From Methanogenium cariaci JCM 10550 (lineage in GTDB: Archaea; Halobacteriota; Methanomicrobia; Methanomicrobiales; Methanomicrobiaceae): a stretch of DNA of 64,000 bases. The stretch lies in the NCBI RefSeq assembly GCF_001315945.1, contig NZ_BBBG01000005.1, positions 62,001-126,000 of the forward strand, given 5' to 3'. Below, in pieces: positions 30,996-39,632 of this stretch (positions are counted from its first letter, which is position 1; the number at the start of each line of letters is the position of its first letter). The notes below the pieces were generated by a model. That model saw only the letters and a list, made by a program, of their open reading frames with translations, did not search any database and was not told the DNA's origin. Position numbers and translations under genes: made by a program.

Positions 30996-31403
30996 ATGAC
31001 AGATACGCCACTTGGTTCATGCGGTCCTGTTCAAAATTTCCAGAGCAATGCCTCAGCACAGATTAAATCAGCTGTATTATACGAAAGAGCGGATGGGACC
31101 CGTTATGTCTCAGTAGAATGGGCCGCAAGCGGATGTTACTTGTTCCATAAGGATGAGTGCTCTGGAGCCGGGTATGGATGTGATCTAACGGTTACCGTCA
31201 AGGTCAGCTGGAACAGCAGTCACACCCAACATGTATATACGTATAACAATACATCTGTTGCATCCACTACGGTTAACGTTGGAGTGACATCCATAGCAAC
31301 ATCATTTACTGTAGAAGTGAAAACAGAGGCGAAATGCTATTGTGCGTCAGTAACTCCTATATTGACAGACCAAGCGATCTGTTCCTGTGGAATATCCATT
31401 TAA
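30996..31403 (+). CDS. Cysteine-rich protein, probably extracellular, unknown function
   Basis: A 135-residue protein, MTDTPLGSCGPVQNFQSN..., with nine cysteines (in CG, GCYLFHKDEC, YGC, CYC, ICSC contexts) and beta-rich Thr/Val segments such as TVKVSWNSSHTQHVYTYN. It looks like an Ig-like or adhesin domain stabilised by disulfides. It has no signal peptide of its own, but the frame is open back into the signal-peptide ORF, so the two may be one gene. No family recognised. Confidence 0.55.
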   Translation: MTDTPLGSCGPVQNFQSNASAQIKSAVLYERADGTRYVSVEWAASGCYLFHKDECSGAGYGCDLTVTVKVSWNSSHTQHVYTYNNTSVASTTVNVGVTSIATSFTVEVKTEAKCYCASVTPILTDQAICSCGISI

Positions 31404-31424
31404 ATCATATTTTTTGGTGAATAA

Positions 31425-32639
31425 ATGAAGTTCAGATCCTATCTTTTTATTTCTGTTATCATTCTTTCTTTGTTCGCCGGTATAGTGGAGGCGGAGGTTC
31501 AGCCGCTGACCTGTGGCCCGGATAAAGCATCAAATCCTTTCTGGTCTCTGGACGGTGACCGGATTGTCTTTCTGTCGTTTGATGCTGACTCAGGAAATAC
31601 CGACATTCAGGTGATGAATGCGGACGGGTCGGAGAAAAAACAGCTGACATCCAACATATCTGCAGATATTTTCTTCTCAAATCCATGGTCCCCCCCGGAC
31701 GGGCAGAAACTCCTCTTTATCTCCGACAGATCCGGTGCATACGACCTATGGTCAATGAATCCGGATGGGAGCGGCAAAAATCAGTTGACAACTGGGGGGG
31801 CAAATATTGTTCCTTGGCTGCACGGCCCGGCGGGATATGGGGGGGCCGCATGGAGCCCACAGGGTGATCGGATTGCATACACCTCCTGCTGGTATGAAAA
31901 CGAAGAGATCCGGGATACCACAACAGATGGACAGGGAAACGGATTAGAATCTGCCAATTTCTCAAAAATACGCAGGGAAGCTGATATCTGGGTGATGAAC
32001 TCTGATGGCGGCGAAAAACAGAGACTTACCACATCGGGTAGTGCCCGGCAGCCTGCATGGCGACCACACGGTGATGAAATTGTATACCTTTTCTTCCGGT
32101 TGGAAGGGAATGAAATCCGGATCATGCAGGATGATGGTTCGGAGGAGAGATGCCTCACATCCGTTGGAGAGAATGTCGGCACGTTTGACTGGTCCCCCCC
32201 GGATGGGAATAGTATCACATACAATACAATCACGTTAGTTACCAATGCGACACAATTTTCATCTGCTCTATGGACCATAAACGCCGATGGAGGGCATAAA
32301 CAGCAACTGACATACGGCAACCTGGACTCTTCGCCGGTATTTTCTCCTGACGGCGACAGGATTGCGTTCACCTCACAGTCCAGGGCCCCCCCTTCATCCC
32401 TGTTTGTCATGAACAGTGATGGAACTGATCTGGTAGGGCTTGCTCCGGGATATCTGAATTTTGATACGGTGCAGTGGTCGCCTGATGGAAAGAATCTGGC
32501 TGTCAGTAATGGAAAAGAGGTGTATGTCATTCCTCTGGAGAGTCCTGCAACAGCTGGGGGGGGTGGCCCGGTTTCCATACTTATTATCGCAGTAACCGGC
32601 ATTGTGACAATCGCCTTCTCTTCACGAAAGTGGGAGTAA
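31425..32639 (+). CDS. Secreted TolB-like beta-propeller protein with C-terminal anchor
   Basis: A signal peptide (YLFISVIILSLFAGIVEAE) precedes at least six WD40-like beta-propeller (PD40) repeats with the pattern WSPDGDRIAF...IWVMNSDGGEKQRLT. A GGGG linker and a C-terminal membrane helix (SILIIAVTGIVTIAFSSRKWE) follow. It is expected on the outer face of the cell membrane, binding a protein or glycan partner. In-frame C/G runs only. Likely co-transcribed with the upstream cysteine-rich gene. Confidence 0.8.
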   Translation: MKFRSYLFISVIILSLFAGIVEAEVQPLTCGPDKASNPFWSLDGDRIVFLSFDADSGNTDIQVMNADGSEKKQLTSNISADIFFSNPWSPPDGQKLLFISDRSGAYDLWSMNPDGSGKNQLTTGGANIVPWLHGPAGYGGAAWSPQGDRIAYTSCWYENEEIRDTTTDGQGNGLESANFSKIRREADIWVMNSDGGEKQRLTTSGSARQPAWRPHGDEIVYLFFRLEGNEIRIMQDDGSEERCLTSVGENVGTFDWSPPDGNSITYNTITLVTNATQFSSALWTINADGGHKQQLTYGNLDSSPVFSPDGDRIAFTSQSRAPPSSLFVMNSDGTDLVGLAPGYLNFDTVQWSPDGKNLAVSNGKEVYVIPLESPATAGGGGPVSILIIAVTGIVTIAFSSRKWE

Positions 32640-32959
32640 GCCCCGGAACTGGTGAACACACAGATCGCCTGTCTGGAAAGAGCTGTTTGCTGTATGATGC
32701 GTGTGAGATTGGGGGGGATTGATTTGAGAAATATGCTGGTGCGACAGCCAATTTTCCCAAAGGTGCCCATAAATGCTGTGATGGGTAGGTGTTCTGTGTG
32801 CAGGTATTTCATACCGACTGCGTTTTTTGTTCATCAAAAGAACGTCCAAAGATATGCTAATAATAAGCCCTGTAGAAATGTTGCGAAGCGAAAGACGACG
32901 TACGTAGAGATGCAAATCGGCTGGATGGATACCGGAAACAGGAACTATACTGAGTCACC
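32640..32959. other. Intergenic region, no gene seen
   Basis: Short overlapping open frames on both strands (for example 32652-33086) lack coding character and start signals. The stretch leads into the dispersed repeat copy B. Confidence 0.5.
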
Positions 32960-33205
32960 CTTTTTCCCTTTCTCCACCCGTTTTTGCCCCCTGTATTGGC
33001 AAATCGGAGGGCAAAACGGACGTATTTTTTGCTCAATATACCAGTCTGAAAAATACGCATTTAATGCCGTTTATATGTTGAAATGACGGATTATTGCAGA
33101 CTAATAAGGGGGGGTCGTGATTGTCGGGTATTTTGGGGGGAGGACGTATGAGCTGTCTCGACTGAGAAAGGGCCACACCGAGCTTCTGTGTGGATGCGTA
33201 TTTTC
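32960..33205. repeat. Dispersed intergenic repeat, copy B
   Basis: Diverged copy of bases 4731-4955 with the same order of conserved blocks (see copy A). No conserved open frame. Confidence 0.5.
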
Positions 33206-33309
33206 GGAATAATGGCTCAATTATGGGTTATTTAAACATTGCTTAATCTGCTGAGGGGGTTTTGCCCGACGTAACAAGAACCGCAGACCACAACTCAGAT
33301 GATTCCTTT

Positions 33310-33479
33310 TCATGCCTTCTGATCTTCTCCAAATCTTCTTTTAATGACTGAAAATGCTGTTCCAGCATTATCTCAGTTCCTTGCGCTTGGTTTGGTTACT
33401 TACACGAGGAGCAGCGATTTTATGGATTTTACCCCCCCTTTGAAAAATGAACCTTCTGAAACAGGGTTTCAACAGAGCC
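33310..33479 (-). mobile_element. Second, more decayed IS5-like remnant
   Basis: The right terminal repeat GGCTCTGTTGAAACC (minus strand, 33464-33479) and the following 150 bases match the remnant at 30303-30579, including the segment coding FSVIKRRFGEDQKA, here interrupted by stops. The left end is missing. The similarity continues downstream without a break into the leader and signal peptide, so IS remnant, promoter and leader were duplicated as one block. Confidence 0.55.
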
Positions 33480-33570
33480 GGTATGTAGGTTTTCTCAGAC
33501 AAAATCCGAACTGATTTCAAACTGTTCGGTTTTTGTCCCATAAATGGTTAATAAACCGACGTCAAAAGCC

Positions 33571-33731
33571 ATACACGTAGCATCAAAAAGATGTTGCATG
33601 GGGTTCACCCGAACCGATCAAGAATGGTTGAACCCCCCCCGCGTGCCCGGAGGCAAAACTGTGTTGGCCTTACCATTACTTGAACGCTTCGCCTTTTTGC
33701 CTCCAAGGACATGAAACTTGGAGGAAAAAGT
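33571..33731 (+). promoter_or_regulatory. Structured leader, copy 2 (SD-sequestering)
   Basis: P1 is GGGGTTCA (33600-33607) with TGAACCCC (33629-33636). GGAGGCAA (33649-33656) can pair with TTGCCTCC (33697-33704); alternatively CCTCCAAG pairs perfectly with CTTGGAGG over the Shine-Dalgarno (33720-33724), extended by CTTTTT with AAAAAG. Relative to copies 1 and 3 both arms of the SD hairpin changed together, which supports selection on pairing. ATACACG near 33571 may be the TATA box region. Confidence 0.7.
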
Positions 33732-35021
33732 ATGATACTTAAAAAAAGAATGAGAGCACTTTCTGTGCTCCTGGTGTTGCTGCTGGTGAGTGTGGTTGCG
33801 GTGTCGGCGATGAGTGCAACTACATCTCCCCCCCGGGTAGTATCTCTGAATGAAACATTTCAATTGGTTGACAACGTCCAACCTCCGCTCTTTGATTGGA
33901 GCGGTTTCGAGCCCGCTTCTCCAATGGAAGGGTCTGATCTGACGACGATTGTTCTATCAGAGGCATATATTGCCAGACAGGTAGGATCTCAAACCCCCCC
34001 TGAAATCGTTGACATCTCGCTTCCATTCTCTGCATTTGGAGAAACAAACTGTTCTGTAGAAAGAGCTCCAAACTGCCTGATACAGATAGGAATTGCTGAA
34101 GACGAACCAGTTATGGTATTAACAATACCTAGCACAATGTTCCGGTCGTTGAATGCAGCCTCCGACCGCATTGAGCTGAGTCTCCCGCTTGAATACTTTT
34201 CGCATTACAAAGATACCAGTTCTTACCGCAACAGAGAGAACGCATGGAATATCATAGGAGATTCTCAGGAGAGTCTATCAGACAGTAAGATAACGACGGA
34301 CGTTCCGCTCGAAACTTTCATAGAACGCGGTGGGCAACAATACCTCTCCAGAGTAAGATTTATGGCCAGTTCAGATTACGAAGTAACGTATCTCAGCGGA
34401 AAAATTAAGCCATATTACTATGCAAATTCCGGAAACGGATATACAATTTTCCAGGAGAGAGAGATTAATCTAAACCGTTTCGATTCACAGGGAGAACCTA
34501 TCGATACGATTGAAATTGTTGTCGAGTACGAAGATACCAATCATGGAGGAGGGATCAAATTATATCCGGTAATTTATGATGATGGTCTGGGTCCAATTGA
34601 TCTGGATTCTGGTTCATACATCGATGTATCCAGATCAGCACTCCCTCATGAGTATAATTACTACGTAACGATCGGTAGTGGTTCCACATCGGGAAAGTAT
34701 GAGATCTGGTTCCAGGATACGACGACTGAGGAATGGCTGGGATATTACTATTATAATGACAACGACAATCCAAGTCAATTCATCAGGCGGACGGTAGGTT
34801 CATCAGAGTTGTTGCTATGGGACGGCTCGACCTTTTCCTTTGATGCCCGTACATCACCGATAACAGATGAATGGTGCAAGCAGGGAGTTACCTGGTCAAG
34901 ACCAACAGATGTCTTTTCATATTACGAATCACAAGATGACTCCTATGTCAGTACATCATATTCAACTGGATCAGGCAAGATCTATACACACTCGTACTGC
35001 AGTGGAAGCGGGTCATCTTAG
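33732..35021 (+). CDS. Large secreted protein, beta-rich, unknown family
   Basis: A signal peptide (MRALSVLLVLLLVSVVAVSA) precedes a 400-residue mature protein rich in aromatic residues and acidic Asp/Glu, ending in a tyrosine-rich region (EWLGYYYYNDNDNPS, SYSTGSGKIYTHSYCSGSGSS). The pattern TSGKYEIWFQDTTTEEWLGYY suggests a repeated beta-sandwich, and a weak likeness to neprosin-type C-terminal domains is possible but unproven. Start at 33732 is set by the SD at 33720-33724. Almost no long G/C runs, and AT-richer than the core genome. Confidence 0.75.
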   Translation: MILKKRMRALSVLLVLLLVSVVAVSAMSATTSPPRVVSLNETFQLVDNVQPPLFDWSGFEPASPMEGSDLTTIVLSEAYIARQVGSQTPPEIVDISLPFSAFGETNCSVERAPNCLIQIGIAEDEPVMVLTIPSTMFRSLNAASDRIELSLPLEYFSHYKDTSSYRNRENAWNIIGDSQESLSDSKITTDVPLETFIERGGQQYLSRVRFMASSDYEVTYLSGKIKPYYYANSGNGYTIFQEREINLNRFDSQGEPIDTIEIVVEYEDTNHGGGIKLYPVIYDDGLGPIDLDSGSYIDVSRSALPHEYNYYVTIGSGSTSGKYEIWFQDTTTEEWLGYYYYNDNDNPSQFIRRTVGSSELLLWDGSTFSFDARTSPITDEWCKQGVTWSRPTDVFSYYESQDDSYVSTSYSTGSGKIYTHSYCSGSGSS

Positions 35022-35056
35022 ACCACTTCTTTTTTAATGGTAGAGGAAATAACCAT

Positions 35057-35701
35057 ATGAAAGCCCATTATCTGATCACAGGGCTCCTTCTTGTCCTTCT
35101 TAGCGCAGGGTGCATTCATCCGGGGGTGAATGATTCATATGTTCCAACAGAAGTTACACCACTATATCACCCAACAGATACTGTAACCGGACACCCCCCC
35201 GACAATGTGCGGGATCTTCGACACACCTCTCGCTTCCGTTTTGACGGGTGGGAAAATCCTGCCAACTATACAAGGTTCTGCCCACCGTCATACGTTCCCG
35301 AGGGGGGGTACGTCCTCTATGACCTTTTGCTATTTGGTGTCTTGAATGAGACGGCGGGACTCAACTACACGGTGGTTGGTGAGAAACTGCGCTACGCGCT
35401 CAACAGTACAATAGATAACGCATCGTGGACTACTGACATAACGTTCCTCGAAGTCTCCTGGAGTGAGCATGGATCTGACCCATACGAAAAGGACGAGATC
35501 CTTGGCGAAGACCCGAAACCTGTTGATATCAACGGATCAACAGGATGGATCTATGAGATTGAACAGAACCGGCTGATCGTCTGGACTGCAGGAAATGCCA
35601 CATACCAGGTTTATGGATCACTTGATCGTGAAGAGTTACTCCGGGTAGCACGGTCGATAGTATGTGGGGGGGGAGACATCGGTTTTGTCTCTGATGTGTA
35701 G
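35057..35701 (+). CDS. Secreted lipoprotein, unknown function
   Basis: The N-terminus MKAHYLITGLLLVLLSAGC is a lipoprotein signal with lipobox LSAGC. The mature part carries YVPEGGYVLYDLLLFGVLNE and SLDREELLRVARSI, typical of archaeal DUF-type surface proteins that measure about 200 residues. It follows the large secreted protein after 35 bases and is probably in the same transcript. No family recognised. Confidence 0.7.
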   Translation: MKAHYLITGLLLVLLSAGCIHPGVNDSYVPTEVTPLYHPTDTVTGHPPDNVRDLRHTSRFRFDGWENPANYTRFCPPSYVPEGGYVLYDLLLFGVLNETAGLNYTVVGEKLRYALNSTIDNASWTTDITFLEVSWSEHGSDPYEKDEILGEDPKPVDINGSTGWIYEIEQNRLIVWTAGNATYQVYGSLDREELLRVARSIVCGGGDIGFVSDV

Positions 35702-35794
35702 ATGATCATGAGAGGAGATGTGTGAACGATGTGCGAATTCTATATACACATTCTACCGATGTGAAAGAGAGATGTTTGAATTTTCTCAGGCGTA

Positions 35795-35935
35795 TAGCTT
35801 ACGTGGATCACCCGAACCGATCAAGAAAGGTTGAACCCCCCCACACATGCCCGGAGGCAAGACTGTGTTGGCCTTACCATTAACTGAACGCTTCGCTGTT
35901 TTTCCTCCTGGGACATGAGAAACGGAGGAAAAAGT
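35795..35935 (+). promoter_or_regulatory. Structured leader, copy 3 (SD-sequestering)
   Basis: Contains GGAGGCAA (35853-35860), TTTCCTCC (35901-35908) and the Shine-Dalgarno GGAGG (35924-35928). Here TTTTTCCTCC pairs with GGAGGAAAAA without the bulge found in copy 1. P1 is weakened (GGATCA in place of GGTTCA). Similarity to the other copies starts only near 35805, so the IS remnant and upstream promoter were not copied. Confidence 0.65.
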
Positions 35936-36902
35936 ATGAACCTGAAAAAAGGAATGCGGGCACTTTCTGTGCTCCTTGTGTTGCTGCTGGTGAGTGTGGT
36001 GATGGTGCCAGCGGTGAGTGCTGATGCGAAGCAATGTGTCACGGGAGATGTTGTCGATGAAGTTACGTTAATCGAGAGATCCCCCCCATCACTGATTCGG
36101 GAGTATTATCCAAATACAGATACAGAAAAAGCGATTGCAGCTGCAATTCACAATTACTCTCGGGTGACCTATCTTGCAGGCTGGTCAGAAGATGATACTG
36201 AGAGTGTTAAATGTATTTACAATCGAGCTAAAGAATCCGAAGAACAGGAAACAGGAGTTCGCAACTGGGCTCAAAAAGATGGGCGCATGTGGATTGATGA
36301 GCATAACTACCGGGGTATCAACGGCATAGTGCATCCTGGAGGGATGGAAGTCTCTTCATCTGGCACAAATCATCAATATCTGACAAGTCACTTGGAGCAA
36401 CCTGTCGGAGGGAATCGATGTTGGATAGAAGTCGGAGTAGCAAAGTTTTCTGAGATATTTGACGGAGATCCGGATGAGTTTTTAATATACACTGTTGATA
36501 GTACACTACCGGAAGATGAACAATTTATGCCTCATGGGAATTTTACCAATGGAAATCAGGATTTCAACTTCCAAATCTCTGTCAGTAATGTTCAATGTCC
36601 CGAAGGCTACCCATATACACTTTCATGGGAAGGCAGGTGATTCGCATTGGTCACGTACCTTTTGCAAAAGGAAATCCTGATGAGAATCACGAGTACTTCG
36701 CAGCCGACAGCAGCAGTTTCACCCCCCCGTCTCCAATGCATATTTCTGGGATTCATACCAATTCGGCGATCAGACAGCCGTATGGTGGAATGATAATCTG
36801 CCGGAGGAGACTCATGAATGGGGTATCTCTCCTGCAATGGTAAATATGTACATCCCCCCCTGGTGGTCGCAGGCATACAGGATTGATTCATGGATTTCCT
36901 AA
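35936..36902 (+). CDS. Secreted protein, third member of the leader/signal family
   Basis: The signal peptide MRALSVLLVLLLVSVVMVPAVSA is nearly identical to that at 33732, while the mature protein (about 295 residues) is unrelated: TEKAIAAAIHNYSRVTYLAGW, NCW-type cysteines and a C-terminal Trp-rich segment AYFWDSYQFGDQTAVWWND ... IPPWWSQAY. Two frame breaks (near 36632, outside a run, and at the C7 run near 36723) separate the two halves; read across them the protein ends at 36902, overlapping the next gene. Confidence 0.7.
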
Positions 36903-37441
36903 AGTTAGGCATCGGGATTTTGGAAGGTCTCCTGGCCACCCTTCTCATTTTTTTGGTTTTGTCGTGTGGATGTATGCAGGAACCCGGCAATGGACCTGAC
37001 GACATTCTTCAGAGGAATGCTCTTGACTGCAAAGGCAACGAATCGGAGATTGAACTGGTGCAGATCGCCCTCCGTGATGAAGAAGTGGCTGATGCGATTC
37101 GTAACCACTCATTTGAGACCGAAATTTACGTTTCAAATCTGAGGACGGGGGGGGAGAATGATCCAGAAGAGCTCCTTACCGTGCGATTCTGGTTATTTAA
37201 CGGCACCTCTCGTCCGTATGGCACATATGATGGCATGTATTCCGTCTTCATCAATGATTCAAAACAAATTGTTCAGCGCTCCTGGCAAGCCCCGCCCCCG
37301 ATATCCCTCCAGCATCCCTGTCGATATGAGGATGAATCTTACGAATCGTTCAATCTGTACGTATCATCATCTGTGAGGTCATCTGAAATCCTTGGATTTT
37401 TTGTTCGCCTGGGTACGACAAATGTGCCGATACTCCTTTAA
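36890..37441 (+). CDS. Secreted lipoprotein-like protein
   Basis: A 183-residue protein with an N-terminal hydrophobic helix (LLATLLIFLVLSCGCMQ) ending in a lipobox-like SCGC. The mature part (DDILQRNALDCKGNESEIEL ... LLTVRFWLFNGTSRPYG) resembles small archaeal secreted domains with two cysteines. The ATG lies inside the end of the previous gene, so translation is coupled. No family recognised. Confidence 0.65.
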   Translation: MDFLKLGIGILEGLLATLLIFLVLSCGCMQEPGNGPDDILQRNALDCKGNESEIELVQIALRDEEVADAIRNHSFETEIYVSNLRTGGENDPEELLTVRFWLFNGTSRPYGTYDGMYSVFINDSKQIVQRSWQAPPPISLQHPCRYEDESYESFNLYVSSSVRSSEILGFFVRLGTTNVPILL

Positions 37442-37453
37442 TTCCCTCTTTTT

Positions 37454-37918
37454 ATGGAGAAGAAGATGACCACCAAACAGATGGAAGAATCAGCAATATT
37501 ATCGATACTGATCATTGGTTCAACGTCCCTCATCCTGCCGTTCACCCTATATGCACTTGAGGTGGGCGTTACCGTTAATCTCGCAATCATCGCCTACATC
37601 ACAGGACTGCTCGTGGGCATGGCAATTATGCTGATCGCCCGTTGGATAGCTCGCAGATCAAAACGAAATCGGATGGGAGAAATGAATGATGGGAATGGAG
37701 CGAAATCACCATCAGATAAGAGTTTGAATCATTCAAAACAGTGGATTGTTGTCATCACCATTCTTGCTATCGCTGTTGCAATGGTCTATCCCGTTCATCT
37801 CTACGCTCCGGATGCAAAAGCCCTTTTCATTCCTCTGATTTACTGGATGGGAGTCATTCTCGGAACTTCTCTGATGTGGCACGTCGTCAGGATTTCAACA
37901 GATTCATCCGATCACTGA
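37454..37918 (+). CDS. Four-helix membrane protein, unknown function
   Basis: A 154-residue protein with four membrane segments in two pairs (ILSILIIGSTSLILPFTLYAL, AIIAYITGLLVGMAIMLIARWIA; WIVVITILAIAVAMVYPVHLYA, ALFIPLIYWMGVILGTSLMWH) separated by a basic, glycine-rich loop. The second in-frame ATG (MTTKQMEES) is also possible. It ends the run of secretome genes. No family recognised. Confidence 0.6.
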   Translation: MEKKMTTKQMEESAILSILIIGSTSLILPFTLYALEVGVTVNLAIIAYITGLLVGMAIMLIARWIARRSKRNRMGEMNDGNGAKSPSDKSLNHSKQWIVVITILAIAVAMVYPVHLYAPDAKALFIPLIYWMGVILGTSLMWHVVRISTDSSDH

Positions 37919-38198
37919 ACATTTTTCGAACGAACGGATGTATTCTGATTTTTCAGCTCCGTTGTATTCCTTCCATTTTTGTCTGCCTGATTCCGTTCGC
38001 GGCAGACTTCGCCGGTGAATAACGCTGTGACTCCGGAACCGTGAGCAGGAAAAAACGTTCCGTTCTGAACAATGAAGATATAAAAACGAGTGCGCCGACC
38101 GGGACTCTAGACAAAATGTCTAAGTCCCTAAATGCGCAAAAATACCCCCCCTGTGTGTGTCTCGGAAAATATATTGTGTCTCACTCATATCTTTCATC
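37919..38198. other. Intergenic region with possible terminator-like repeats
   Basis: No gene seen. GGGACTCTAGACAAAATGTCTAAGTCCC at about 38100-38127 is a hairpin (GGGACT...AGTCCC with inner TAGACA/TGTCTA), a likely transcription end or regulatory structure. Confidence 0.4.
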
Positions 38199-38511
38199 AT
38201 GAACCGTATGATGCTTTTTACCCTGGCAGGCGTGGTCCTCCTCTGTGTAGGGTCTGCCGGGTGCCTCTCGTCTGCGACAGGGTCAGCCGACCCAGATTCA
38301 CCCCCCCTATGAGCATGGTGATCTGCTACTCGCTCCGGATGGTAGCATGGCATTTGTAGAGACATACTCTGAGATAGACGGATATTATCTTCTCCCAGTG
38401 TTGAGTATGGATTTCATGGATCAGTCGTTTGAGACAGGAGGGCTCGGAATTTGGGGGGGTTCCCGAGAGGAGACAGAAGCTTATTTCCAAAAATGGGTGA
38501 GGGGGGGCTGA
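38199..38511 (+). CDS. Short lipoprotein at the provirus boundary
   Basis: MNRMMLFTLAGVVLLCVGSAGC is a lipoprotein signal with lipobox GSAGC. After the frame break at the C7 run near 38300 the mature part continues EHGDLLLAPDGSMAFVETYSE ... EETEAYFQKWV and ends at 38511, two bases before the stop of the convergent tail-fibre gene. It may be a host gene truncated by provirus insertion or a cargo gene of the provirus. Confidence 0.55.
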
Positions 38512-38512
38512 T

Positions 38513-39632
38513 CTACGCTGCGACAAACTCGTCGGGCATTTGGCAGTGTACCTCCATGTTGTCGATGTGTGCAGGTCCATATTCATCGTATCCACAAGTT
38601 ACTACAAAGTCAAGATCCCATCCGCCCTGCACCGTACAAATTTCCGAAAAATTATAGATCGTTAGTTGCGTGTTGACGGTATGAGTGATCAAGACATCAT
38701 CCCCCCCATGCTTGATAGACAGGGTGAGGGGGGGCATACTCTTCTCTGTAGCCAAGTCGGCCTTGATCCGGACCACCGAACCCTCACATAGAGAGGGTGG
38801 AACAGTGAGTGTCGTGATGGTGCAGGGGGGGGCCGCGGGCAAAAGCCCAGAATCCCCCCCGATATCAAGTTTGAGGTTTTCCGTCGCGTCCACCGAACGG
38901 AAGTTGCCCGCATCCAGCCTTCCGACGTTTGAGATACTGTGCTCCTGCCAGTCCTTGTCCTCATCGATGTTGACATCAGAGATCCCCAAACGAGGCCACC
39001 TCCTGATCCACATACTCTTTCGTCGCCGCATCTGCGTCATCAGTCGGTGCACCCAGCCCGGTGATCTTGTTGTCAGCCATCGCAAGGTCTTCCACCACAG
39101 TCAGCGAGTCAGAGCGGACATAGACCGGGTTTGCCTCCCCCCCACAGAGAGTCATGCTCGCACGCTCATCAGTGATGTTCGCTGTCAGGACCGATGTCGC
39201 ACCGGCAGCGACTGCAATCTGTCCCAGGGACAGTTCCCAGGTCTCAACAGTCTGCGTGAGCGTTGGTGCAGCAGGTGCAGGTGCAGCAGTGCCCTGTTTC
39301 ACCACGATGTCAACAGAGCGGCCCGGCGTGGCGTTCAGCCGGATCACCACCCGATCGATCCGAGGATTGGTCGCATCAGCATCAGGTACTGTGAGCGTCA
39401 GGGCCGCATCGTTCACCACAAAACGGCCCTGTACCATCGCCGAGCCAGTCCCGACCTGTACTGTCATCGCAGGCGGATCTGTCACCGCGACCGCCAGCTC
39501 ATTCCCTTCCCCCCCATGCACGATGCCGTCCCGCAGAAACTTCGCGAAAATGCTGCAGAGCAGGGCGGCCGAGTATTCCCGGTCCGGGTTGGCCGGATCC
39601 GAGACGTCAAAGATACCATATGTCAGTGTCAT
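38513..39632 (-). CDS. Provirus tail fibre / receptor-binding protein
   Basis: The N-terminal domain (MTLTYGIFDVSDPANPDREY ... VGTGSAMVQGRFVVNDAALT) is the kind found on baseplate-attached fibres; the linker ADNKITGLGAPTDDADAATKEYVD is a classic tail-fibre repeat. The C-terminal 170 residues end in a beta-rich domain with two cysteines. The frame breaks at a G4 run near 38994, where three G give FGISDVN. It is the last gene of the late operon and overlaps the upstream gene by ATGA. Confidence 0.8.
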
